A stretch of DNA of 7,444 nucleotides from SOIA01 sp050116035 (GTDB lineage Bacteria; Acidobacteriota; Aminicenantia; Aminicenantales; Aminicenantaceae), in assembly GCA_050116035.1 (NCBI GenBank), contig JASFPJ010000152.1:1-7444 (forward strand), written 5' to 3'. Under the pieces are notes generated by a model that saw only the letters and a program-made list of their open reading frames with translations, made no database searches and was not told the origin of the DNA. This document shows, piece by piece, positions 1 through 5,727 of this stretch (within the stretch, counting starts at the first letter, position 1; every line of letters begins with the position of its first letter). The position numbers were made by a program, and so were the translations under genes.

Positions 1-852
1 CCCGGGGAATTCCTTTTCAGCCCTAGTATAACCCATTTTGAGCTCGATATTCCAGGGGATAAGAATGGTGAGTTCGCTGCTGATTTGATATCCCTGCCAG
101 GAATACCTGTCATAGGAAGGATTCTCGACCATATAAAACTCCTCGATAGAAGAAAAAGGATTTTCCCCAGAAAGTGTCCACTGCTTTGTCCCTGAGACAT
201 TGAGGCCGACTCTTCCGCCTATTCCCTGAGCGACCAGCCCCTTCACGGACAAAATCTGGATCGCCTGCCCCGCCTCCCCCTGAGGAAGAGAGCGCAGATA
301 GTTTTTATACCCCCAGTCTAACTCTGCTTTGATGGTGGTCCTCGTCTGGAAGTAAGAGTCAAATGAAACGTCCAGAAGATGGCTGATAAAATCATAGAGT
401 GAATATCCGTAGAGCTTGTATTCCAAGGCATAATTCGATTTCAGAATCGAAGTCGGACTGAGATAGGTCTTAAAAGATCCCAGGAAATTCAGGGAAAGGT
501 AGTTGAAATCATTGTAATCGGGCCTGTAGAAAGCCCCTTGGCCTATGAGGGCAAAATAAAAAGCTGACTTTTCGTTGACGGGATGAAGATAGTCCAAACC
601 GATGCCATGAAAATAATAAGAAAAACCGGAATTCTCATGGAGATAGACATAATTCCCTTCAGTAAACAAAGAAATCTTTGAAAAATCCTTATCCAGATAA
701 AAATTCAGTGAAGACAATTGATCTTTTTCAAGATACCTGTTCTGGAAAACATTGTCAGTCATGTTCTGAAAGAATGACAAAGAAAACATCTCAGCTCTCA
801 GAGTTGAGCTCATTAAAACAAACGCAAAGAAGGATATGATTAGTCTCTTCAC
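1..852 (-). CDS. Outer-membrane beta-barrel-like protein, 3' end missing (runs off left edge)
   Basis: An open frame of 284 codons on the minus strand starts at a GTG (852-850) and is still open at position 1, so the C-terminus is missing. The start is supported by an AAGGAG motif at 858-863, five bases upstream, and by an immediate signal peptide (MKRLIISFFAFVLMSSTLRA, then E). The mature part is rich in Tyr, Phe, Asn and Ser, with alternating hydrophobic/polar stretches separated by short polar turns, for example FYFALIGQGAFYRPDYNDF and LLDVSFDSYFQT. That is the look of an outer-membrane beta-barrel. No cysteine-lipobox is present. It lies 80 bases downstream of the calcium-loop protein gene on the same strand and probably shares its sigma-54 promoter. 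I do not recognise a named family; porin-like or surface-structure barrel is as far as the sequence goes. Coding status is firm, function is not. Confidence 0.8.
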   Translation of the reverse strand, partial: MKRLIISFFAFVLMSSTLRAEMFSLSFFQNMTDNVFQNRYLEKDQLSSLNFYLDKDFSKISLFTEGNYVYLHENSGFSYYFHGIGLDYLHPVNEKSAFYFALIGQGAFYRPDYNDFNYLSLNFLGSFKTYLSPTSILKSNYALEYKLYGYSLYDFISHLLDVSFDSYFQTRTTIKAELDWGYKNYLRSLPQGEAGQAIQILSVKGLVAQGIGGRVGLNVSGTKQWTLSGENPFSSIEEFYMVENPSYDRYSWQGYQISSELTILIPWNIELKMGYTRAEKEFPG

Positions 853-870
853 TTTGTCTCCTTGAAAGAG

Positions 871-895
871 GGAAAAGGAGTGCTCCCCCTTTTCC
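871..895 (-). other. Intercistronic stem-loop
   Basis: Perfect 8-bp inverted arms GGAAAAGG (871-878) and CCTTTTCC (888-895) enclose a 9-base loop. They sit between the stop of the calcium-loop gene (933) and the ribosome binding site of the barrel gene (858-863). In the minus-strand transcript it is not followed by a proper U-tract (CUCUUU comes next). An mRNA-stability or partial-attenuation element is therefore more likely than a full terminator. Function is inferred only from position. Confidence 0.45.
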
Positions 896-932
896 ATCTG
901 AAAATATTGGGAGGAAGTCCTCTCCTCACGGC

Positions 933-1397
933 TCAGCGTCCGCTCCTTTTTGAGGATTTTCCTCTTTGACTGGATCTGCCTTGAGCGCTTCTCGTCACAT
1001 TGGAAAAACAATTCTTGAAAGAGGCCTTGTTCCATCCATTACCGCTGTACAGCCTGTTCCTGTACTCAAACCTATTCGCTTCAGAAGCATTCCTGTACCT
1101 GTTCATGTATCCGCTTCCGTCCTCTGGCGGCGTCCAATCCGGGTCCTGGCAGTTGGGAATTCCATCATTATCATGGTCTCGGGCAAAATCGTTGATCCCG
1201 TCACCGTTCTCATCCACAAACAGTAGACGAGCCCTCACTCGCTCCTCAACTTTTGTTTGAACCTGATTCTGAACCACTTTTTGTTCCTCTTTTCGGACCT
1301 GCGCTTTTGACTGTTCCTGCTGCTCTTGGGCAAAGACAATGCCTGAAACCAGGATGAGTAGTGATCCTAAAAATGAAACTGTTTTTCTCATATTCAT
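933..1397 (-). CDS. Small secreted protein with tandem calcium-binding (thrombospondin-3/dockerin-like) loops
   Basis: This 154-aa protein has a clear signal peptide (residues 1-23, ending VFA before QEQ). The ATG at 1397 is chosen because a near-perfect AAAGGAGGTT lies at 1401-1410; Met3 would be too far away. Residues 24-56 are Gln/Glu/Lys/Arg-rich and probably helical. Residues 62-87 hold two acidic loops, DENGDGIND (62-70) and DHDNDGIPN (74-82), followed by DPDW (85-88). They fit the DxNxDGxxD pattern of calcium-binding thrombospondin type 3/dockerin-type loops. The mature chain has exactly two cysteines (83 and 130), which could form a disulfide. The last 30 residues are strongly basic and low in complexity. 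It is the first gene of a leftward unit with the barrel protein and lies under a sigma-54 promoter. A periplasmic or surface calcium-stabilised protein is inferred; no enzymatic motif is visible. Confidence 0.85.
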   Translation of the reverse strand: MNMRKTVSFLGSLLILVSGIVFAQEQQEQSKAQVRKEEQKVVQNQVQTKVEERVRARLLFVDENGDGINDFARDHDNDGIPNCQDPDWTPPEDGSGYMNRYRNASEANRFEYRNRLYSGNGWNKASFKNCFSNVTRSAQGRSSQRGKSSKRSGR

Positions 1398-1432
1398 TTT
1401 AACCTCCTTTCGAATATTGAGGCAAATAATAA

Positions 1433-1448
1433 TGCAATAAACGTGCCA
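1433..1448 (-). promoter_or_regulatory. Sigma-54 (RpoN) -24/-12 promoter
   Basis: On the minus strand the sequence reads TGGCACG-TTTA-TTGCA, an exact match to the sigma-54 core consensus TGGCACG-N4-TTGCA, with the GG (1447-1446) and GC (1435-1434) dinucleotides correctly spaced. The predicted start of transcription is near 1423. That leaves a leader of about 25 bases containing the ribosome binding site of the calcium-loop gene. Sigma-54 promoters need an ATP-driven enhancer-binding activator, and candidate upstream sites are present. Confidence 0.85.
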
Positions 1449-1501
1449 TTATTTAACTCATTGATAATAAATAAATTATAAAATTAACGCGCCAGGAAGA
1501 A

Positions 1502-1537
1502 CCTACAAAATTGTAGGAATGCCGACAAAAATGTAAA
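1502..1537. promoter_or_regulatory. Tandem activator-site candidates (two ACA-N4-TGT elements)
   Basis: Site 1 is CCTACAA-AA-TTGTAGG (1502-1517), a perfect 7-bp inverted repeat. Site 2 is CCGACAAAAATGTAAA (1522-1537), a degenerate copy identical at 12 of 16 positions. Their ACA-N4-TGT cores are exactly 20 bp apart, about two helical turns, so they face the same side of the DNA. They lie about 86 and 106 bp upstream of the predicted sigma-54 start, the usual range for enhancer-binding protein sites. The cognate regulator is not encoded in this window. They might also influence the divergent gene at 1794. Confidence 0.55.
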
Positions 1538-1744
1538 ATTGCTCCGCTTGATTTTAAATCTTTCAATAAATGAATCTTCTGTGCTCTCGCACTTCCGCTC
1601 TTGATTTATCCAATCCAAAACATAAGCCTAAATTTGATCGAATACCCATCTTTTTTCATTGATTATTTCGGAAGACTATTGGATTATTATGGAAGATTTT
1701 TTCCTTTTATACGTCCAAATAATGAACAAAAAACCAAAGAAAAA

Positions 1745-1760
1745 AGATGCGAACGCATCT
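1745..1760 (+). promoter_or_regulatory. 16-bp palindrome in leader of small secreted protein gene
   Basis: AGATGCG-AA-CGCATCT is a perfect 7-bp inverted repeat, lying about 22 bases before the GGAGG motif (1784-1788) of the gene at 1794. It could be a repressor or activator operator. In RNA it could be a 6-bp hairpin with a GAAC tetraloop just upstream of the ribosome binding site. The sequence alone does not decide between these. Confidence 0.4.
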
Positions 1761-1793
1761 AAATAAATGCCACAATTAAAAAAGGAGGAAAAC

Positions 1794-2171
1794 ATGACCA
1801 ATACAAAATCACTCATCGCCCTATGCGCACTGGCTCTGCTGGTTATCCCCCTGAGCGCCCTGCAAGCCGATGTGGCCGGAGACTGGGAGATGACTTCGGA
1901 GGGGAGACAGGGACCGGTAACCCGGACCTTTACAATCGAGCAGGACGGCGAAAAGATCACCGTGACCATGCCAGGAATGAGAGGTCAAGGCGAAGTCAAA
2001 GCCGAAGGAACCATCAAGGGAAACGATATCGAGTGGTCAATCACCCGCCAAGGCAGAGGAGGAGGGGAATTCACAATAACCTACAAGGGAAAGGTCGAAG
2101 GGGACACGATGTCGGGCACGGTCCAGATGGGGGATTTTGGCTCCCGGGAATGGACAGCTAAAAAGAAATAA
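1794..2171 (+). CDS. Small secreted beta-rich protein of unknown function
   Basis: 125 aa. The start at 1794 is preferred over an in-frame ATG at 1767. A strong AAAGGAGG (1781-1788) sits just before it, and translation from 1794 opens directly with a signal peptide (MTNTKSLIALCALALLVIPL...ALQA, then DVAGDW). The mature part of about 100 residues is a run of short beta-strand-like segments with repeated threonine/glycine turns: GDWEMTSE, ITVTMPG, EGTIKGNDIEWSI, GKVEGDTMSGTVQMG and a final EWTAKKK. This resembles the lipocalin/avidin-like small beta domain that also occurs as a C-terminal appendage of some secreted hydrolases (family knowledge, not checked here). Here it stands alone. It is monocistronic by spacing: 215 bases separate it from the sigma gene. 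Periplasmic or extracellular location is likely; ligand unknown. Confidence 0.85.
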   Translation: MTNTKSLIALCALALLVIPLSALQADVAGDWEMTSEGRQGPVTRTFTIEQDGEKITVTMPGMRGQGEVKAEGTIKGNDIEWSITRQGRGGGEFTITYKGKVEGDTMSGTVQMGDFGSREWTAKKK

Positions 2172-2205
2172 GAACAGATTCTAAGCAATTCAGGCCAGTT
2201 TTCCA

Positions 2206-2247
2206 GATAGAGCATTACCTTTCCAATTTAGGTACTCTTTCTCTATC
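2206..2247 (+). other. Nested stem-loop downstream of small secreted protein gene
   Basis: Outer arms GATAGAG (2206-2212) and CTCTATC (2241-2247) enclose inner arms TACCT (2216-2220) and AGGTA (2230-2234) with a 9-base loop. It begins about 35 bases after the stop codon at 2171. No U-tract follows, so it is at best a weak terminator or a 3'-UTR structure protecting the message. Confidence 0.3.
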
Positions 2248-2333
2248 CAAAAACAAATAATTCTTTATGAATCTCTCCCTATCGCATAGAATAGGAAACG
2301 AAGGGAAGAACATCCCTGTTTAAAGAAATAGAC

Positions 2334-2360
2334 GGAAGATTTTCCTCTTTCCTCCGTCTA
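2334..2360 (+). promoter_or_regulatory. ECF-type promoter of the sigma/anti-sigma operon (probably autoregulated)
   Basis: GGAAG (2334-2338), sixteen bases, then CGTC (2355-2358, continuing TAA) fits the GAAAC-N16-CGTC architecture of ECF sigma promoters. Initiation would fall near 2367, leaving a leader just long enough for GGAGG at 2371-2375. The two boxes also form an 8-bp inverted repeat, TAGACGGA (2329-2336) and TCCGTCTA (2353-2360), so an operator or hairpin is an alternative reading. A second ECF-like -35, GGAAAC, is present at 2294-2299 without a clear -10. A housekeeping-like TAGAAT at 2287-2292 may give basal expression. Confidence 0.5.
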
Positions 2361-2386
2361 AACAGTGCACGGAGGCAAAGAGATGT

Positions 2387-2971
2387 TTGAGCGGAATGGA
2401 AGAGAAAGAGCTTGTCCAATTGAGCCGGGAAGGTCGCGAAGAAGCCTTTGCCGAACTGGTAAAAAAATACAGGATAAAGGTGTTTAACTTGGCTTTTAGC
2501 TTAACACGTGACCGCGATGTCGCGGACGACCTGGCTCAGGAGGCATTCATCAAGGCCTATTATGCTCTCCCGAGATTCCAATCCAGGTCAGGATTCGGAA
2601 CCTGGCTTTACAGGATAGTGATTAATCATGTGAGAGATTACCTCAGGAAAAAAAGTCGCATGATCCAAATATCTATCGAAAATATCAAAGAAAGTTCCAT
2701 TCTCCAAGAGGACAAAACGATGAAGGAAGAAAAGGAGTCCACTGAAGAACAGAGAAAACAACTCGTCCATCGATCTATCCGGTCTCTCCCCGAGAAACAC
2801 CAGGTCATCCTTTCTCTCAGAGATATTCAGGGATTTTCTTACGAAGAAATCTCAAAAATCCTGAAAATTTCTCCTGGAACCGTGGATTCCCGGATTCACA
2901 GAGCCAGGAAAATGCTCAGGAAAAAATTGGCGCCTTTCTTCAGCCGCAAAGGAGGCGAGCATGAATTGTAA
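2387..2971 (+). CDS. ECF-family RNA polymerase sigma factor (RpoE-like)
   Basis: 194 aa from TTG 2387, or 191 aa from ATG 2396. Region 2 spans residues about 17-90. It includes the core-binding and -10-binding helices FAELVKKYRIKVFNLAFSLT, DVADDLAQEAFIKAYYAL and FGTWLYRIVINHVRDYLRKK. A charged linker (about 100-125) follows, then region 4 (128-182): SLPEKHQVILSLRDIQGFSY and a helix-turn-helix EEISKILKISPGTVDSRIHRAR that reads the -35 box. Size and the absence of region 3 are typical of ECF (group 4) factors. Its stop overlaps the anti-sigma start by 11 bases, implying translational coupling. The start is uncertain. GGAGG (2371-2375) is best spaced for an out-of-frame ATG at 2383, whereas the in-frame choices are TTG 2387 (11-base spacing) or ATG 2396 (20-base spacing). 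The product is expected to direct polymerase to envelope-response promoters when released by the anti-sigma factor. Confidence 0.93.
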   Translation: MSGMEEKELVQLSREGREEAFAELVKKYRIKVFNLAFSLTRDRDVADDLAQEAFIKAYYALPRFQSRSGFGTWLYRIVINHVRDYLRKKSRMIQISIENIKESSILQEDKTMKEEKESTEEQRKQLVHRSIRSLPEKHQVILSLRDIQGFSYEEISKILKISPGTVDSRIHRARKMLRKKLAPFFSRKGGEHEL

Positions 2972-3470
2972 AAAATATGAGAAATGGATACTCCGCGCAT
3001 TCGATGGGCGCTTGAGAGACAATGAAAAGAAGGAACTGGAGGAGCATTTGCACAGCTGTTCGCTCTGCTCCGCAACTCAAGAAGAATACAGGGCCATCCT
3101 CAATACTTTAAAGGCAAAAGACTTCCCTGAACCCAAGCCTTACTTTTGGGAACGTCTGCAGCCCAAACTTGAGGAACACAAAAAGGTTGAGCCATGGATG
3201 CTGTGGAAACAGTGGGGGATGAGAGCCATTCCTGTTTCGTTCCTTCTGATTCTCTTTCTTTCTGCGGCTCTCCTTCTTCTCAGTCCACCACAAGAAGAAG
3301 TGGAACTCACACAGGCTTTCAGTCAATCAGGGATTCTCCTGCTTGAGAACCAGAATCCATTGCAAGAAACAGCTGCTTTGTTCGAGACAGCAGGGATCGA
3401 GGATAAGAACATGATACTCATATTCACCGCCCTGGAAGAAAACAACGGAACAAGGAGAGATCTCAAATGA
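2961..3470 (+). CDS. Membrane-spanning zinc-type anti-sigma factor
   Basis: 169 aa. The cytoplasmic N-terminus carries the ZAS signature HxxxCxxC (H29, C33, C36) with an additional Cys3, the four residues expected to bind zinc and form the sigma-binding domain. One transmembrane segment lies at about residues 88-108 (IPVSFLLILFLSAALLLL). It is followed by a short periplasmic tail of about 60 residues (109-169) that would receive the signal. The start at 2961 has GGAGG at 2951-2955, inside the end of the sigma gene. Its stop overlaps the next start as ATGA. Position directly behind an ECF sigma gene, plus this motif, makes the role firm. Release could follow regulated proteolysis of the membrane form or zinc/thiol chemistry; the sequence does not tell which. 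Confidence 0.9.
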   Translation: MNCKKYEKWILRAFDGRLRDNEKKELEEHLHSCSLCSATQEEYRAILNTLKAKDFPEPKPYFWERLQPKLEEHKKVEPWMLWKQWGMRAIPVSFLLILFLSAALLLLSPPQEEVELTQAFSQSGILLLENQNPLQETAALFETAGIEDKNMILIFTALEENNGTRRDLK

Positions 3471-3967
3471 AAAACCATTATAAATTTTGGATCGTCTTCT
3501 CTCTGATCGTGGTCTTTATTGCCGGAGTCCTGAGTGGAATTCTTCTTGAGCAGCAACTTATTCATAAGAGAATAAAGAAAAAAACGGAAAGAAAACCGGA
3601 TAAAAGAAGCTCTGTGCGCTTTCCCACCCTGGAAATAATGGCTGAAGAACTGGGCCTCACTCCAGAGCAGCAGGAGCAGATAAGGGAAATCTTCAAGAAT
3701 ACCGAAGAAAAGATGAAAGAGATAAGCTCTTCTTTTCGTGAGCGATACTCCAAAATGAGGTCTCAGATTAGAAATGATATTAAAAGTGTTTTGAGTGAAG
3801 AGCAAAGTCAGAAATTCGATGCCATGGTCGAAAAGTATGTTTCTCAGAGAAAGAAAGAAATGGAGGAAAGAAGAAAACGCTCTAAAAACCATAAAACAGA
3901 TAGAAGAGATGATAAAAACCAATCCGAAAATCACAGAAAAGACAAAGGCGCAAAACAACCATATTAA
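3467..3967 (+). CDS. Membrane-anchored CpxP/Spy/CnrX-like periplasmic helical protein, candidate sensor
   Basis: 166 aa. An uncleaved N-terminal anchor (residues 8-27, WIVFSLIVVFIAGVLSGILL) is followed by a basic stretch. A helical domain (about 55-125) then carries two LTxxQ-type motifs, LGLTPEQQEQI (62-72) and VLSEEQSQKF (108-117). This pattern is typical of the CpxP/Spy/heavy-metal-resistance periplasmic family, which includes CnrX. The last 40 residues are very Lys/Arg/Glu-rich and probably disordered. The gene overlaps the anti-sigma gene by 4 bases (ATGA), with AAGGAG at 3452-3457. The position suggests it modulates the anti-sigma factor in the periplasm, as CnrX does with CnrY in the cnrYXH system. 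The histidine ligands that bind nickel/cobalt in CnrX are not evident in the helical domain, so a misfolded-protein or lipid signal is as likely as metal. Function is inferred from context. Confidence 0.8.
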   Translation: MKNHYKFWIVFSLIVVFIAGVLSGILLEQQLIHKRIKKKTERKPDKRSSVRFPTLEIMAEELGLTPEQQEQIREIFKNTEEKMKEISSSFRERYSKMRSQIRNDIKSVLSEEQSQKFDAMVEKYVSQRKKEMEERRKRSKNHKTDRRDDKNQSENHRKDKGAKQPY

Positions 3968-4123
3968 ATTAATTAAATAGATAGAGAGCAAGCGGAATAT
4001 GACTGGCTGAATGAATTAAAGACGGAAATAAAATTCACACAGCCCTGAGCTTGTCTCGCTTTTCTCATATCCCTTTTTTCTACTAGGATGGAAGACTACG
4101 AACTTGAATAAAGGAGGATCAAG
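3968..4123 (+). other. Gap between sensor and channel genes, 156 bp
   Basis: Non-coding gap with no convincing terminator or promoter. GACGGAA at 4021-4027 repeats the box seen before the sigma gene, but no CGTC follows at the right distance. TTGTCT (4052-4057) could be a -35, but it lacks a -10 at 16-18 bases. The right end is a strong AAGGAGGA (4111-4118) for the channel gene. Whether the channel belongs to the sigma operon transcript is unresolved. Confidence 0.5.
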
Positions 4124-5686
4124 ATGACAAAACGAAGAATCGGAATCACCATATTCCTGACACTCTTCACCATCAGCTTTTCTTTCGCTCTGCAGGAGGA
4201 AAAGGCTCTTTCCCTTTCTCTTGAGGAATGCATCCTCAAAGCCATGAAGAACAACATCGGCGTAGCGATAGAGATACTGAATCCTGAGCTGTCCGATATT
4301 GGGATTTCTCTTGCCCAGGAAAAATTCCTACCCAGCTTTAACCTCAGTTATAACAAAAGAGATACGACGAACGCTTCCTTTTCATTCCTTGAATCGACGG
4401 ATACAGTCTCAACAATACGAGGCACGTATGCGGCAGAGATCTCACAACTCATCCCGACAGGAGGGACTTTCTCTGTATCCCTTGATGGTTATAAAAGCGA
4501 ATCAAACCAGAGATTGCAGACGATCAATCCTCGTTACAGCACCACTCTGACTTTTGCCTTCAACCAGCCTCTGTTGAGGAATTTCGGGCTCAAGATCACC
4601 CGCAGAGAAATCACCATCGCCCGAAACAACCTGGACATCTCCGAAAGCCAGCTCAAGCGGGTACTTCAACAAACCGTCTACGATGTTGAGGAAGCCTACT
4701 GGAATCTGGTATCCAGTATCGAAACACTTAAGGTAAGAGAACAATCGCTAAGGTTGGCGCAAGAGCTCCTGGAAAAAAACAAACGAGCAGTGGAAGTCGG
4801 AACCCTGGCCCCGATTGAAATCTTGAGTGCAGAGTCCGCGGTCGCTTCAAGGCAGGCGGATATCCTCCAGGCCCAGGCCACAGTGAAAGACAACGAAGAC
4901 CGGCTCAAAATCGTCCTCAACATTGCCTCTGAAGGAATTCCCGAAGATATTCAGATCATTCCTGCGGATAAACCAGACCTCGAAGAGAAAAGAATCACTC
5001 TTGACCAAGCTTTGCGGGAGGCCATGGAAAACAGGCCCGACCTGCAGGGAACACGGCTCGGCATCAAGAACCAGGAAATGAATGTCAGCTTCGCGAAAAA
5101 TCAACTGCTCCCCAACCTCAGTTTTTCAGCCTCCTACTGGAGTCCGGGAATTTCGGGAACACAGCGTGTTTATGACCCAATGAATCCATTCGGCGATCCG
5201 ATTGAGATCCGTGAATATGGCTCCACTGACGCCTGGAAAGATACCTTTGGCTTCGAATACAAAAACTGGACCATGGGAATTACACTTGATATTCCTCTCA
5301 ACTCAATCCTTTCCCGGGCGAGCTATGCTCAAGCGAAAGTCAACCTGGAGCAGTCCCTGTTGATGCTGAAAGACACGGAACAGCAAATCTTTCTCGAAGT
5401 CAAGAGCGCAGTAAGGGCCGTCCAGACAAATTACGAGAGGGTCCAGGCGTATAAGGCGGCCAGGGAGCTGGCCGAGAGAACGCTCGAAGCCGAAGAAGAA
5501 AAATTCCGGGTCGGCATTTCAACACCCTATTTTGTTCTTCAATACCAGACAGAATTAACCACTGCCCAGACAAATGAGCTTGCGGCCATCATCGATTACA
5601 ATCTTTCGCTCGCCCGCCTGCAGAGAGCGATGGGAGTCAACTTGAAGGAAAAAAACATCAAATTCACTGATTTTCATGGCCGATAA
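4124..5686 (+). CDS. TolC-family outer-membrane efflux/secretion channel protein
   Basis: 520 aa, close to the usual length of outer-membrane factors. The start at 4124 has GGAGG six bases upstream and opens a signal peptide (about residues 1-22, FLTLFTISFSFA, then LQEEK). No lipobox cysteine is present, so it is not a lipoprotein of the OprM/NodT kind. Two outer-membrane-factor repeats are visible. Repeat one (about 28-270) starts at LSLEECILKAMKNN, has strands at 68-150 and a long coiled coil (AYWNLVSSIETLKVREQSLR, LLEKNKRAVEVGTLAPIEIL). Repeat two (about 290-510) starts at ITLDQALREAMENRPDL and ends with a second coiled coil carrying KFRVGISTPYFVLQYQTEL and LARLQRAMGV. The family forms trimeric channels joined to inner-membrane pumps or type I secretion exporters through a periplasmic adaptor. 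No adaptor or pump gene is present in the window, so substrate and partner are unknown. Confidence 0.93.
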   Translation: MTKRRIGITIFLTLFTISFSFALQEEKALSLSLEECILKAMKNNIGVAIEILNPELSDIGISLAQEKFLPSFNLSYNKRDTTNASFSFLESTDTVSTIRGTYAAEISQLIPTGGTFSVSLDGYKSESNQRLQTINPRYSTTLTFAFNQPLLRNFGLKITRREITIARNNLDISESQLKRVLQQTVYDVEEAYWNLVSSIETLKVREQSLRLAQELLEKNKRAVEVGTLAPIEILSAESAVASRQADILQAQATVKDNEDRLKIVLNIASEGIPEDIQIIPADKPDLEEKRITLDQALREAMENRPDLQGTRLGIKNQEMNVSFAKNQLLPNLSFSASYWSPGISGTQRVYDPMNPFGDPIEIREYGSTDAWKDTFGFEYKNWTMGITLDIPLNSILSRASYAQAKVNLEQSLLMLKDTEQQIFLEVKSAVRAVQTNYERVQAYKAARELAERTLEAEEEKFRVGISTPYFVLQYQTELTTAQTNELAAIIDYNLSLARLQRAMGVNLKEKNIKFTDFHGR

Positions 5687-5711
5687 TCTTCTAAAAGTGA
5701 CACTTGTAATA

Positions 5712-5717
5712 TATAAT
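5712..5717 (+). promoter_or_regulatory. Possible -10 box before CBM9/DUF5916 gene
   Basis: TATAAT exactly matches the housekeeping -10 consensus. The hexamer 17 bases upstream (TTCTAA, 5689-5694) matches -35 at only 3 of 6 positions. A small palindrome AAGTG-A-CACTT (5695-5705) sits between the boxes and could be an operator. Initiation near 5724 would give an almost leaderless message for the ATG at 5728. The 41-bp gap is AT-rich, so chance is possible, as is read-through from the channel gene. Confidence 0.3.
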
Positions 5718-5727
5718 GACAGGGCTC

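Larger units (their letters stand above)
1398..1793. other. Divergent intergenic region, 396 bp
   Basis: AT-rich non-coding stretch between the leftward calcium-loop gene and the rightward small secreted protein gene. Its left part carries the sigma-54 promoter and the tandem sites, and its right end carries a palindrome and the ribosome binding site of the next gene. In between are only a small GTGC-TCTC-GCAC hairpin (1581-1592) and a short AT palindrome (1550-1560), both too weak to name. A possible sigma-70 pair for the rightward gene, TTGATT (1659-1664) and GATTAT (1682-1687) with a 17-bp spacer, matches consensus only 4 of 6 in each box. No convincing small-RNA gene or peptide was seen. 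Confidence 0.6.

Noticed and set aside
933..1010. Frameshift at the 3' end of the calcium-loop gene, because the tail becomes basic and low-complexity
   Set aside because: The alternative frames offer no recognisable domain, and the reading frame closes normally before the next gene's leader. There is no positive evidence for an indel.
1581..1592. GTGC-TCTC-GCAC hairpin as a terminator or small-RNA element
   Set aside because: Only a 4-bp stem with no U-tract on either strand; expected by chance.
1676..1969. Minus-strand open frame across the start of the 125-aa secreted protein gene
   Set aside because: It covers the ribosome binding site and signal-peptide region of a convincing plus-strand gene, and its product looks random.
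3323..3991. Long minus-strand open frame (222 codons) opposite the anti-sigma and sensor genes
   Set aside because: Its Phe/Leu/Ser-rich product is the mirror of Lys/Glu-rich coding on the plus strand. It overlaps two well-supported genes and has no domain logic.
4021..4057. Second ECF promoter before the channel gene, based on the repeated GACGGAA
   Set aside because: No CGTC-like -10 occurs 16-17 bases downstream; the nearest GTCT is about seven bases too far.
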